Assembly (NCBI GenBank): GCA_903896045.1
Contig: CAITWD010000001.1
Location: forward strand, 24,844-88,843
DNA length: 64,000 bases
From: an uncultured Actinomycetes bacterium
Lineage (GTDB): Bacteria > Actinomycetota > Thermoleophilia > Miltoncostaeales > Miltoncostaeaceae
Direction: 5' to 3'
Shown in pieces: positions 16,634 to 25,462 of this stretch. A program made the position numbers and the translations under genes. Below the pieces are notes generated by a model. The model ran no database searches, was not told the origin of the DNA, and saw nothing but the letters and a program-made list of their open reading frames with translations. The first letter of the stretch is position 1, and each line of letters begins with the position of its first letter.

Positions 16634-17086
16634 ATGGCACGGGATCTGCGAATCGCATTACTGCACGGCCCGAATCTCGGGATGCTTGGTCGACGGCCAA
16701 CCCAGCACTACGGGCAGTTTTCGCTCTTCGATTTGGAGCAACAGGTGCGTGCCTGGGGTCAAGAGCGCGGAATGCGCGTTGGATGCTTTCAGAGCGATCA
16801 CGAAGGCGCGTTTCTCGAACATGTGCATGGTCTTTCAGGAATTGTCGATGGGGCAATCGTCAATCCTGGTGCGTGGACGCACTATCAGTGGTCGATCCGC
16901 GATGCACTCGAGGCCCTTGGCGCCCCATTCGTAGAAGTTCATATCTCCGATGTCGAGGCACGCGGAGCGCAGGAGCCTCATCGGCGCATTTCCGTGGTCC
17001 GTGATCTTGCACTCACCGCGATTTGGGGCCGTGGACTCGATGGATATCGGGACGCGCTTGATGCGCTCGTTACGGAGCTGGGATGA
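16634..17086 (+). CDS. aroQ: 3-dehydroquinate dehydratase, type II
   Basis: The 150-residue enzyme dehydrates 3-dehydroquinate to 3-dehydroshikimate. It has LHGPNLGMLGRR, the catalytic Tyr in HYG, QSDHEG, IVNPGAWTH and EVHISDVEARG. Two places drift from the type II consensus: the usual REP before the lid Tyr reads RPT, and the REEFRRHS region reads RGAQEPHRRIS with added residues. The catalytic Tyr, Asn and His residues are kept, so activity is expected. Its stop overlaps the pepQ start as ATGA. Confidence 0.92.
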   Translation: MARDLRIALLHGPNLGMLGRRPTQHYGQFSLFDLEQQVRAWGQERGMRVGCFQSDHEGAFLEHVHGLSGIVDGAIVNPGAWTHYQWSIRDALEALGAPFVEVHISDVEARGAQEPHRRISVVRDLALTAIWGRGLDGYRDALDALVTELG

Positions 17087-18186
17087 GCATCTACTCTCAC
17101 CGGCGTGCAGCGTTTCAGCAGGTGCTCCGGAGTTTCGATCTCGATGTGTTTGTTGTCAGTCACCCTCCAAACGTTCGGTATCTGACCGGATATGTCGGAT
17201 CAAATGGAGTGTGTGTGATCGGTACTCATGGTGCGTTGGTATTGACCGATTCGCGGTATTCGGTGAGTGCCCGAGAGCAAGTTGACACCGAGGTTGATGT
17301 CGTCATCGGGCCGGGTGATCTGACGGCGCATATTGCCAAGGCGGTCATCGAGTTGGCGGCATCTGGGCGCGTCGGGCTGGAGGCCGCGCATGTCTCAATG
17401 GCGCGCGGTGCACAGCTATCGACAAGCATTCGAGCACGTGATGACGCAATTGAGATCTCGTCCGAGGTTGGCCGGGTTGAGGAACTGCGTCTTGTCAAAG
17501 ACGAGGGCGAGATCGCCGCGATCCAGCGAGCCGCCGATGTCGCTGACACAGCGCTTGCGACGGTGCTCGCGGAGGGCATCATTGGGCGCACAGAACGTGA
17601 TGTTGCCTTTGCCCTGCAAACGGAGTTTTTTCGCTGCGGCGCAGAGGGCCCGAGCTTCGACACGATCGTGGCGACCGGTGCGAATGGCGCGAAGCCACAT
17701 GCTGTGCCGGGCGACCGGGTTATCGGCACAGGGGAGCTGGTGGTGATCGACCTTGGCGCTATCGTCGATGGATATTGCTCGGATATGACCAGAACGATTG
17801 CCACGGGACCGCTGCAGGACGACCTGGCCAATGCGTACGCTGTGTGTGCACAGGCGCAATCTGCTGCGCTTGCTGCGGTTCGTCCAGGACTCACCTGCGC
17901 TGCACTCGACGCCGTCGCTCGCGACATCATCGTCAGTGCCGGTTTGGGAGAAGCATTTGGTCACGGCTTAGGGCACGGGGTCGGGCTCGAGATTCATGAG
18001 GCACCCCGCGTGTCGCGGGAAGGAACAGAGACATTGCGTCCGGGCATGGTTGTCACCATAGAGCCGGGTATTTATTTAGAAGGGCGTGGCGGGGTTCGAA
18101 TTGAAGATCTCGTCGTCGTGACAGACGATGGTTCGCGCACGCTGTCGCAGTCCCCCAAATTGGCAGTGAATTCCGTCACCGTCTGA
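17083..18186 (+). CDS. pepQ: M24 aminopeptidase (Xaa-Pro peptidase family)
   Basis: The 367-residue protein has a creatinase-like N-terminal domain (about 1-130, VSHPPNVRYLTGYVGSNG) and a pita-bread catalytic domain. The five metal ligands are visible: Asp in VVIDLGAIVDG, Asp in CSDMTRT, His in GHGLGHGVGLEIHE, Glu in VTIEPGIYL and Glu in VRIEDLVVV. Family members remove residues next to proline, as aminopeptidases or dipeptidases, and sequence does not decide which. The pepQ-efp order is a common pairing in bacteria. Confidence 0.88.
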   Translation: MSIYSHRRAAFQQVLRSFDLDVFVVSHPPNVRYLTGYVGSNGVCVIGTHGALVLTDSRYSVSAREQVDTEVDVVIGPGDLTAHIAKAVIELAASGRVGLEAAHVSMARGAQLSTSIRARDDAIEISSEVGRVEELRLVKDEGEIAAIQRAADVADTALATVLAEGIIGRTERDVAFALQTEFFRCGAEGPSFDTIVATGANGAKPHAVPGDRVIGTGELVVIDLGAIVDGYCSDMTRTIATGPLQDDLANAYAVCAQAQSAALAAVRPGLTCAALDAVARDIIVSAGLGEAFGHGLGHGVGLEIHEAPRVSREGTETLRPGMVVTIEPGIYLEGRGGVRIEDLVVVTDDGSRTLSQSPKLAVNSVTV

Positions 18187-18205
18187 GCGATACGCAGGGA
18201 GAACA

Positions 18206-18763
18206 ATGGCGATCACCACAAATGACCTAAAAAACGGCTACGTCCTTGACCTCGATGGCGAGCTTTGGAGTGTTGTGCAGTTCCAACACGTCAAGCCGGG
18301 CAAGGGTGGGGCGTTTGTTCGCACGAAGCTGAAGAACCTCGCAAAGGGCAACACGACTGAGCGAACCTTCCGTGCCGGCGAAAAGGTCGAGCGGGTGACG
18401 ACAAACACCGTCGACATGCAATTCCTGTACGAGGATGGCGCTCAGCTGGTGCTCATGAATAATGAGACCTATGAGCAAGTGAATGTCGACGCCGATGGTG
18501 TAGAAAACGGCGATTTGCTGGCGCCGAACGCGCAAGTCCAGGTACTCTTTATCCGCGATGCGCCATTTCGCGTTGAGCTGCCAACGTTTGTTGAATTAAC
18601 CGTCACGCGCTGCGATCCAGGCGCGAAGGGGGACACGGTGTCGAATGTGATGAAGCCAGCTCAGGTAGAGACCGGGGCCACGGTGAACGTGCCCCTGTTT
18701 GTCAATGAGGGGGACAAGATCCGGATCGATACTCGTTCCCGCGAATACGCGGCGCGCGCGTGA
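18206..18763 (+). CDS. efp: Translation elongation factor P
   Basis: The 185-residue protein relieves ribosome stalling at polyproline stretches. It has three beta domains, beginning [20 protein letters not shown]. The tip loop reads KPGKGGAF with a Lys at residue 33, the position modified in some bacteria. No epmA/epmB or earP gene is in the window. GGGAG lies before the ATG. The stop overlaps the next start as GTGA (18760-18763). Confidence 0.95.
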   Translation: MAITTNDLKNGYVLDLDGELWSVVQFQHVKPGKGGAFVRTKLKNLAKGNTTERTFRAGEKVERVTTNTVDMQFLYEDGAQLVLMNNETYEQVNVDADGVENGDLLAPNAQVQVLFIRDAPFRVELPTFVELTVTRCDPGAKGDTVSNVMKPAQVETGATVNVPLFVNEGDKIRIDTRSREYAARA

Positions 18764-20508
18764 ACCGGGTCGCCTATATCGACACGACGCTTCGCGATCT
18801 TGCGACCTATCCGTGGGGATCGTCGATCGATGCAAATGATCTTGCGGTCGCGGCGGGAGTTCTCGCCGAGGCGGGTGCGCAAGCAATTGAGGTGATGGAT
18901 CCCCGGGGGGCACGCGCTGCACTGGAGCTGCGCACAGAGTCGCCGTGGGATCGTATTCGTGCGGTCGTCCGCCATGCGGGACGTACCCCTGTGGGAATCG
19001 TCGTCCACGGCACGATGCTCTGGCATGACCGACCAGTTGGATCGGACGTCGTTCGTCAGTTCGCGTTGTCGGCGTCAGAGGCGGGCGTCGGGCGGTTGCG
19101 CGCACTGGATCCGTTGAACAACGCCACCGCACTCGAAGCGGTTGCATCCGCGTGTCGTGATGCCGCCATCAGATTCGTCCCCACGCTGATTGCCGGACCA
19201 GTTCCTGCCATTGAAGATCCCCGTTGGGCGCGCGAAGCCGAGGCGCTCGCCAGTCTTCCTGGTGCCTCCGCGCTGTGCGTTTCGGATGGTGGTGGTCACC
19301 TTTCCCCGTCGCAGTTGGCAACGCTCGTCGCAACTGCGACTCAGCGGACCCAGTTGCCCGTGGAAGTGATTGTGCAGGCTCCCGGCGGTCTGGCTCCGAT
19401 TCTCGCGCAAGCTGCGATCGCAGCTGGTGCGCGTGCGGTCTATTGCGCTGCCGGTCCGGTTGCGATGACCGCAGCTCGCCCGAGTGCAGAAACACTTCGT
19501 GTGGCCCTTGCCGGGACCGAGAACGCGCTGAGCGTCAATCGCGATGGTTTGTACGCCGCAACGCGGATTATTGGGGGGATGCTGACCCCCGACCGGTTGA
19601 GTTTGGCTGCTGCAGATCTCTTCGGTCCCGCAGTCGCACTGCCGCCGGATCTTGAGGCTGCGCTGGTAAGCCGTTTGGGCCGACTTGGAATGTCGCGCAA
19701 TCTTGTCGACGTTGCCGAAGAGGTGCGACTGGTTGCCGCGGAGATTGGCAACACCACGCTTGCCTACCCACTTGGCGACGCGGTTGTCTCTCAAGCAGCG
19801 GATCACGTCATCGACGGGGAGCGTTGGCGTGAGATTGAACCCGTCATCGCATCGGCGGCACTTGGTCGTTACGGTCAATTGCGAGGCCCTGTCGCCGGTG
19901 AGGTGCTCGCGCGTGCCGAGGCAGCAGCACCCAATGAGATCGCACTCGTGTCTCTTGCGTCCGTTGCCGCGGATGCTCCTCGCGGGGTCTCGCAGGAGGA
20001 TCTGGTGTTGTTGGCCCAATTCCCGGAGAGTGCTGAACGTTTGATCGCCAGGCGTCAGTCACTTCGGACCGAGGTCGCCGACGAGGAGGGTGCAGCAATT
20101 GATCGCGCCCTTCTTGAAACGCTGATTCAAGCAGTCGAAGGCTCGACTGAGGCAGAGGTCAGTGTGGAGCTTGGTGGCGCCCGTGTCACCGTGCGCCGCG
20201 CTGCTCCTGTAGCCGCTGTGGCGGGTGGGGCAGCCGGCCCGGGTGCAGAGGCTTCCATCGACGACGGCCTACATCGCATCACAAGTCCCATGGTCGGAAC
20301 GCTGTACCGGGCGCCATCACCTGATGCCGATCCTTTTGTGGCGGAAGGGCAGCGGGTCGAGGCCGGCCAAACCCTGTGTCTGATTGAAGCAATGAAGCTG
20401 TTTAACGAAATCACTGCTGACGTCGCGGGGGTTGTCCGTCGCATCTGTGTGGAGAACGCTCATGGCGTTGAATATGGCGATCTTCTCGTCTTGATCGATC
20501 CTTCGTAG
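18760..20508 (+). CDS. accB: Degenerate carboxyltransferase domain fused to biotin carboxyl carrier protein (AccB)
   Basis: The 582-residue protein has two parts. Residues 1-430 follow the pyruvate/oxaloacetate carboxyltransferase fold: DTTLRD at 8-13, [13 protein letters not shown] near 114, [10 protein letters not shown], and [12 protein letters not shown] near 371-382. The metal-site motifs are gone: the expected KDMAG-type Lys motif reads SDGGG (175-179), and the HxH strand reads EVIVQAPGG (202-210). Residues 440-582 are a complete AccB with an N-terminal helix, linker, [18 protein letters not shown] (AccB-type thumb) and biotin Lys K546 in EAMKLFNE. It lies between efp and accC, so it is probably the acetyl-CoA carboxylase carrier. 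The role of the front domain is unknown. Confidence 0.85.
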   Translation: MNRVAYIDTTLRDLATYPWGSSIDANDLAVAAGVLAEAGAQAIEVMDPRGARAALELRTESPWDRIRAVVRHAGRTPVGIVVHGTMLWHDRPVGSDVVRQFALSASEAGVGRLRALDPLNNATALEAVASACRDAAIRFVPTLIAGPVPAIEDPRWAREAEALASLPGASALCVSDGGGHLSPSQLATLVATATQRTQLPVEVIVQAPGGLAPILAQAAIAAGARAVYCAAGPVAMTAARPSAETLRVALAGTENALSVNRDGLYAATRIIGGMLTPDRLSLAAADLFGPAVALPPDLEAALVSRLGRLGMSRNLVDVAEEVRLVAAEIGNTTLAYPLGDAVVSQAADHVIDGERWREIEPVIASAALGRYGQLRGPVAGEVLARAEAAAPNEIALVSLASVAADAPRGVSQEDLVLLAQFPESAERLIARRQSLRTEVADEEGAAIDRALLETLIQAVEGSTEAEVSVELGGARVTVRRAAPVAAVAGGAAGPGAEASIDDGLHRITSPMVGTLYRAPSPDADPFVAEGQRVEAGQTLCLIEAMKLFNEITADVAGVVRRICVENAHGVEYGDLLVLIDPS

Positions 20509-20517
20509 CGAGGCGCG

Positions 20518-21879
20518 ATGAAACTTCTAATCGCAAATCGAGGCGAAATTGCAGTTCGTGTCATTCGTACCGCCCGGGAGCTCGGGATCCCGACGGTCGC
20601 GGTGTACTCGACCGTTGATGCCAATACCCTCGCGGTACAACTCGCTGACGAGGCGGTGTGCATCGGTCCGCCGCCTCCAAATGAGAGTTATTTGCAAATC
20701 GGCAATGTGATTGGCGCAGGCGAGATCACCGGGTGCACACACGTACATCCCGGCTATGGCTTTCTGGCCGAGAATGCGACCTTTGCTCGAGCCTGTGCCG
20801 ATGCCGGATTGGTGTTCGTCGGACCGTCGCCCGATGTCATGGAGCGGATGGGCGACAAGGTCCAAGCCAAGCAGGCCGCGCGCGAAGCAGGCCTTCCGGT
20901 ATTGGATGGTTCGAATGGGGCTGTCGACGGACTTGAAGAAGCGATTGCCGCTGCCGAGCGCGCCGGATTCCCGGTACTTCTCAAGGCCGCCGCCGGTGGT
21001 GGTGGTCGAGGGATGCGGCGTGTCGAATCATCCGACGAACTGCCCGCTGCCTTTGATATTGCACAACGGGAAGCGGTCGCCGCATTTGGTGACGGTGGGC
21101 TCTATGTCGAGCGCATGCTTGAAGGAGCACGCCACGTCGAGGTGCAGGTGCTTGCGGACGGTCTCGGAGGCGTTCTTGTCGCCGGTGATCGGGAATGTTC
21201 GATCCAGCGCCGCCATCAGAAGCTGCTCGAGGAAGCGCCAGCGCCGCATTTGCCAGACGCGACCCGGACTGCGATGCACGATGCCTGTATCCGTGCCTCA
21301 CGCGCCTGGGGCTATAAGAGCGCGGGGACTTTTGAGTTCTTGGTGGATGCGCGTGGAGACTTTTTCTTTCTTGAATTGAATGCGCGTTTGCAGGTCGAGC
21401 ATCCCGTCACCGAGTTGGTGTCGGGATTGGATCTGGTGGCGGAGCAGCTCCGCGTTGCCCAGGGTCAAGTGCTCTCCCGCACGGGGGTAGTTGCGCCCAA
21501 CGGGCACGCAATTGAGGTCCGCGTGAACGCAGAGGATCCGTCGTTGGAGTTTCGGCCCAGCGCCGGTCGCCTCAAAGAGTTCCGGATGCCGGGTGGTCCG
21601 GGGATTCGTGTCGATACATTTTGTGCGCCAGGCGTCAATATTCCGCCAAATTACGATTCACTGATCGCGAAGCTGTGCGTCTGGGGAATTGACCGCCCGC
21701 GGGCAGTGGCTCGTCTCAAAGGCGCCCTCATGGAGGCTGATGTGCAGGGTGTCCCGACGACGCTTCCTCTCTTTCGTGACATTGTCCGCGAGGCAGCGTT
21801 TGTTGATGGTCGCTACACGACTGCGTATTTGGTTGAGCGAGGGCATGAGTTGCCATCGCTCGATACCGCAGCGGTATGA
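20518..21879 (+). CDS. accC: Biotin carboxylase subunit of acetyl-CoA carboxylase
   Basis: The 453-residue ATP-grasp enzyme carboxylates biotin on the carrier encoded just upstream. Features are LIANRGEIAVRVIRTAREL, HPGYGFLAEN, the Gly-rich lid GGGGRGMRRV (about 161-170), EVQVLADG, RECSIQRRHQKL and FLELNARLQVEHPVTE. Length matches AccC exactly, and no carrier or transferase domain is attached. GAGG lies before the ATG, 9 nt after the accB stop. accA and accD are not in the window. The stop overlaps the nusB start as ATGA. Confidence 0.95.
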   Translation: MKLLIANRGEIAVRVIRTARELGIPTVAVYSTVDANTLAVQLADEAVCIGPPPPNESYLQIGNVIGAGEITGCTHVHPGYGFLAENATFARACADAGLVFVGPSPDVMERMGDKVQAKQAAREAGLPVLDGSNGAVDGLEEAIAAAERAGFPVLLKAAAGGGGRGMRRVESSDELPAAFDIAQREAVAAFGDGGLYVERMLEGARHVEVQVLADGLGGVLVAGDRECSIQRRHQKLLEEAPAPHLPDATRTAMHDACIRASRAWGYKSAGTFEFLVDARGDFFFLELNARLQVEHPVTELVSGLDLVAEQLRVAQGQVLSRTGVVAPNGHAIEVRVNAEDPSLEFRPSAGRLKEFRMPGGPGIRVDTFCAPGVNIPPNYDSLIAKLCVWGIDRPRAVARLKGALMEADVQGVPTTLPLFRDIVREAAFVDGRYTTAYLVERGHELPSLDTAAV

Positions 21880-22319
21880 GTACCGCCGGTCGAACGCCGG
21901 GAACGGAAGGGCGTCGTGCGGGTCGTACGCAGGCGGTCGTCTTGCTGTATCAGCACGATGTGACCGATTTGCCCATCGAAGAGCTGATTCAAAATCTCGA
22001 ACGCGATCGCGGTCGTCCGATTGACGAATTTACGCGGGCACTTGTCGACGGAGTGTCGGTTGATACAACGGCGGTGGACGCCATGCTGACCGCGAGTGCG
22101 GATGGGTGGACCGCTGATCGTATTGCCCCACTTGAACGCAATATTTTGCGAGTCGCAGTCCACGAGCTGCTCGATTGGCCTGAGGTGCCTGCGGCTGTTG
22201 CGATCAATGAGGCCGTGGAGCTGTCCAAGATTTATTGCGGGGCCGAGGCTCCGGCATTCGTAAATGGAATCCTTGGTCGCATTGCCCGTGAATACCGCTC
22301 GCAGGACCTTGCCTCGTGA
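21876..22319 (+). CDS. nusB: Transcription antitermination factor NusB
   Basis: The 147-residue all-helical protein works with NusE to bind boxA RNA and prevent early termination on rRNA operons. It shows the standard pattern: RRAGRTQAVVLLYQHDVT at the start, WTADRIAPLERNILRVAVHELL in the middle and PAAVAINEAVELSKIYCGAEAPAFVNGILGRI-like C-terminal helices (quoted in part). It is coupled to accC by a 4-nt overlap and to the next gene by GTGA. Confidence 0.93.
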   Translation: MSTAGRTPGTEGRRAGRTQAVVLLYQHDVTDLPIEELIQNLERDRGRPIDEFTRALVDGVSVDTTAVDAMLTASADGWTADRIAPLERNILRVAVHELLDWPEVPAAVAINEAVELSKIYCGAEAPAFVNGILGRIAREYRSQDLAS

Positions 22320-22543
22320 GTGACGCTGCGCAAGATCCCGCCGTGAGCTCGGCGATCGATCGCCTCACCGCGATTGCCCATGAGCTTGAAACAGATGGAA
22401 TCGCGGTCGATCGGATACGGGAACTTGCTGACGAAGCCCTTGCGATCGCGCAAGCTGTGTCAAGTCAACTTGCATCTGCGATGGAGATGCGTGGACCGGA
22501 GTCCGACAGCGAGGAGCCTTCAGGCTCCGATACAGACGCCTAG
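22316..22543 (+). CDS. Small protein resembling exonuclease VII small subunit
   Basis: A 75-residue protein whose GTG start overlaps the nusB stop. Residues 12-55 fit the two-helix XseB pattern: AIDRLTAIAHELETDGIAV, then RIRELADEALAIAQ. The tail is acidic and Ser-rich (SDSEEPSGSDTDA). XseB binds the large subunit XseA to form the single-strand-specific nuclease. No xseA is in this window, so the assignment is tentative. Its TAG stop is shared base-for-base, as CTAG, with the stop of the opposing EAL gene. Confidence 0.55.
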   Translation: MSDAAQDPAVSSAIDRLTAIAHELETDGIAVDRIRELADEALAIAQAVSSQLASAMEMRGPESDSEEPSGSDTDA

Positions 22544-23463
22544 CGCGGGTTGAGCCAGGAAATGAGCTCGTCAAAGGGCGCGGGCGATCCCAAAAGGGCA
22601 CCCTGCGCTCGATCTACTCCCAGAGCGCGAGCGGTGTCGAGCTGCTCTGAACTCTGAATACCTGTTGCGACTGTGATGACGCCAAGGGCACGCGCAAGGC
22701 CGACGATGGCACTCAATGTTGCCCGAGATGATGGATCGGTCGGTGCGAGCTGGCAGATATCGGGAGCTACGCGCATCTCTCCGATGCGCAGCGCCCGCAG
22801 TTGCGCGATCGCCTCTGGCCCCATTGATGATTCATCGACTGCGAGGGTCACCCCCAGGCTTCTGAGCAGTTGCAGGCTTCCTGCCACTTCGTTGGTTTCA
22901 TCCGCAGGCGGGTGAGTGATCTCGAGGATTAATGAATCAGGTGTCACGCCAGCAGACGTCAACGCTTGCGCCACCCGAGTGCCAAAACCTTCATCTGCGA
23001 GTTCGGGTGTGGAGACCTTGAGCGAAAGTCCGATTGAGCCTTGTGTCCGCGGCGCCTGAAGAATGTCGGATAGATCATGGACCGATTGGCGAATCAGCCA
23101 GGCGCCGATCGGAATAATCGCGCCGGTTGTCTCCGCGATGCGGACAACCTGTTTCGCGGGGACATCGATCATTCGTGGGTCGGTGAAACGGATCCGCGCT
23201 GCGATGCTTGCGACCACGCCGGTCGAGAGGTCGACGATGGGGCGATAATGCACTGCAAGCCGTGATGCGAGTCCGGCCTCACCGAGGAATTCGGCAATCT
23301 GCGCCTCATTAGGAAGGTCGTGACGTGAGGACGAAGTGGGGGTCGCGGACGAGCTTATGATTGGCTCCAAGAGAGGGCACCAGGCAGTGTGCGAGATCGT
23401 AACGAGGGAGACGGACGTAGAGTCGCCGCCTCTGAGTGACATTCGTTGCCGATTCCACCGCAC
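22540..23463 (-). CDS. Degenerate EAL-domain protein
   Basis: A 307-residue protein. About 50 N-terminal residues look unstructured, and residues 51-307 align with the EAL c-di-GMP phosphodiesterase fold. Conserved scaffold remains (VHYRPIVDLSTG, LEITH at 180-184, LRSLGVTLAVD, AQGALLGSP). Catalytic positions are mostly replaced: the EAL triplet region reads SIAARI (86-91), the DDFG motif reads DESS (210-213), the Lys motif reads MRVAPD, and AEGVE reads ATGIQ. It therefore probably binds a ligand or partner rather than cleaving c-di-GMP. The start is uncertain: GTG 23463 or ATG 23442. Confidence 0.8.
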   Translation of the reverse strand: MRWNRQRMSLRGGDSTSVSLVTISHTAWCPLLEPIISSSATPTSSSRHDLPNEAQIAEFLGEAGLASRLAVHYRPIVDLSTGVVASIAARIRFTDPRMIDVPAKQVVRIAETTGAIIPIGAWLIRQSVHDLSDILQAPRTQGSIGLSLKVSTPELADEGFGTRVAQALTSAGVTPDSLILEITHPPADETNEVAGSLQLLRSLGVTLAVDESSMGPEAIAQLRALRIGEMRVAPDICQLAPTDPSSRATLSAIVGLARALGVITVATGIQSSEQLDTARALGVDRAQGALLGSPAPFDELISWLNPR

Positions 23464-23489
23464 CTTCTTGGATTGACCAGTTCGATCTC

Positions 23490-23495
23490 TAGGAT
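23490..23495 (+). promoter_or_regulatory. Candidate -10 box of dxs
   Basis: TAGGAT ends 7 nt before the GTG at 23503, and TTGGAT (23468-23473) lies 16 nt upstream as a possible -35. There is no Shine-Dalgarno sequence, so the transcript is probably leaderless. Confidence 0.45.
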
Positions 23496-23502
23496 GTACT
23501 GA

Positions 23503-25419
23503 GTGACTGATTCATCTGCCTTCCAATTTCCTTTGTTACGCGGCCTCGAGGGGCCGTCGTCATTGCGCGAGATGTCTGATGCCGATCTGGTCGTATTGGC
23601 GGGCGAAATGCGTGAGGCCATCATTACGACGGTGTCGCAGACCGGTGGGCATCTTGGCGCCAGCCTCGGCACCATCGAGTTGACGATCGCGCTCCATTGC
23701 GAGCTCGAGAGCCCTCGCGATAAGTTGATTTGGGACGTGGGGCACCAGGCGTATGGCCACAAGCTCTTGACGGGGCGCCTTGATGAATTTCACACCTTGC
23801 GACAGCAGGGTGGCCTTTCTGGGTTTCTCAAGCGCACCGAGAGTGAGCACGACGTCATGGGCGCCGGACACGCCTCAACGTCGATTAGCTACGGGGTCGG
23901 TTTGTCGGAGGCGCAACGCCGCTTGCCGGGGACCCATGGCGCAGTCGTCTGTGTCATTGGCGATGGTGCGATGACCGGCGGAATGGCCTACGAAGGGCTC
24001 AATCAAGCCGGTGAACTCGGCACACCAGTTGTGGTGGTGTTGAACGACAACGGCATGAGCATTTCGCAAAATGTTGGCGCGATGTCGCGGATGCTCCAGC
24101 GTGCTCGCGTGGACTCCACATTGACTCGCGTGCGTGAGGAGGTCGAAAAGGGGCTGTCACGGGTGCCTGGGGGCGGCGTGGTCGGCACCGGTTTACGCGA
24201 TGCAACCAAAGCCTTATGGTTTGAATCCGGCGCACTTTTTGAGGCGCTTGGATTCGCCTATATGGGGCCGTTCGACGGCCATGACGTGGCGGCAATGCGA
24301 CGTGCCATTCGCCTTGCAGTCCGACGTAATCGCCCAGTTCTTGTGCACGTCAAAACGACGAAAGGCAAAGGGTACGAACCCGCCGAAGCGGACGTCGAAG
24401 CGATGCACGGGGCCTCGCCGTTTCATCCAAGTTCCGGTCGTTCGATGCCGTCCTCGGCACCGAGTGCCCCCTCCTACACCGAGGTGTTTGGTCGGGCATT
24501 AGTTGCCGAAGCCGAGAAGGACCCCCGTGTTGTCGGGATCACTGCAGCCATGCTCAAGGGCACAGGATTGCAGCATCTGGCGGCGCGGTTCCCCGAGCGT
24601 ACCTTTGATGTTGGCATCGCCGAACAGCATGCGGTGGTATTCGCCTGCGGCTTGGCGATTGCGGGCATGCGGCCCGTCGTGGCGGTGTACTCCACGTTCT
24701 TGCAGCGTGCATTTGATCCAATCATTCATGATGTTGCGCTGCAAAACCTCCCCGTTGTATTCGCAATTGACCGCGGGGGTTTGGTGGGCGATGACGGGGC
24801 AACCCATCACGGCACCCTCGACATTGCGTACCTACGCGGTATCCCCAATATGACGATCATGGCGCCGATGGACGAGGCCGAACTTGTGGTCATGCTGCAC
24901 ACGGCGCTGCGCTGCGATGGGCCTGTTGCGATTCGCTATCCCCGGGGTGCCGGAGTCGGCGTTGAGATTCCCGCGTCACCGAAGGTTATTGACATCGGTG
25001 TCGCCCAAACGCTGGTCTCTGGCGAGCGCGTGGCGTTTGTCGGCTATGGCTACGGAACCCAGATCGCCACCGCATGCGCACAGGAATTCCAGGCGGCGAC
25101 GGGCGTGGTACCAACCGTCGTCAATGCGCGGTTTGTCAAGCCACTCGATAGTTCGTTGATGCGGCAGTTGGCGTCGACACACGATCTTGTCGTGACCATC
25201 GAGGATCACGCGGCCCACGGTGGTTTCGGGTCGGCGGTGCTAGAGGCACTTTCGGGGGCGGTCGGACGAGTGTTGGTCTTCGGTCTTCCTGATGAATTTA
25301 TCGATCATGGGAAACGTGAATCCCTGTTGGCGCAGTCGGGCTTGAGCCCGCAGCTGATTGTGGAGCGGGTCCGCGCGGAATTGGCGTCGCTTGGCGAAGG
25401 GGCCAAACGAGGCCACTAG
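23503..25419 (+). CDS. dxs: 1-deoxy-D-xylulose-5-phosphate synthase
   Basis: The 638-residue thiamine-diphosphate enzyme joins pyruvate and glyceraldehyde 3-phosphate to open the MEP isoprenoid pathway. Seen are GHQAYGHKLLTGR, the TPP/Mg motif GDGAMTGGMAYEGLN, NDNGMSISQNVGAM, KTTKGKGYEPAE, GIAEQHAVVFACGLA and DRGGLVGDDGATHHG. Length is standard. It opens a co-directional run of dxs, tlyA, nadK and recN. The GTG start is chosen because the conserved N-terminal sequence begins about 18 residues later and a promoter box lies just ahead. Confidence 0.95.
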   Translation: MTDSSAFQFPLLRGLEGPSSLREMSDADLVVLAGEMREAIITTVSQTGGHLGASLGTIELTIALHCELESPRDKLIWDVGHQAYGHKLLTGRLDEFHTLRQQGGLSGFLKRTESEHDVMGAGHASTSISYGVGLSEAQRRLPGTHGAVVCVIGDGAMTGGMAYEGLNQAGELGTPVVVVLNDNGMSISQNVGAMSRMLQRARVDSTLTRVREEVEKGLSRVPGGGVVGTGLRDATKALWFESGALFEALGFAYMGPFDGHDVAAMRRAIRLAVRRNRPVLVHVKTTKGKGYEPAEADVEAMHGASPFHPSSGRSMPSSAPSAPSYTEVFGRALVAEAEKDPRVVGITAAMLKGTGLQHLAARFPERTFDVGIAEQHAVVFACGLAIAGMRPVVAVYSTFLQRAFDPIIHDVALQNLPVVFAIDRGGLVGDDGATHHGTLDIAYLRGIPNMTIMAPMDEAELVVMLHTALRCDGPVAIRYPRGAGVGVEIPASPKVIDIGVAQTLVSGERVAFVGYGYGTQIATACAQEFQAATGVVPTVVNARFVKPLDSSLMRQLASTHDLVVTIEDHAAHGGFGSAVLEALSGAVGRVLVFGLPDEFIDHGKRESLLAQSGLSPQLIVERVRAELASLGEGAKRGH

Positions 25420-25447
25420 TTGAGTCGGCGCTGGCGGGTGCTCGGGC

Positions 25448-25453
25448 TATCAT
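25448..25453 (+). promoter_or_regulatory. Candidate -10 box before tlyA
   Basis: TATCAT ends 9 nt before the ATG at 25463 in the 43-nt gap after dxs. It could be an internal leaderless promoter for tlyA-nadK-recN. Confidence 0.35.
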
Positions 25454-25462
25454 CGCAACCGA

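Noticed and set aside
19075..20019. 314-codon minus-strand open frame
   Set aside because: Antisense to the AccB fusion, low-complexity Arg/Cys composition, no ribosome site; typical shadow of a strong coding frame.
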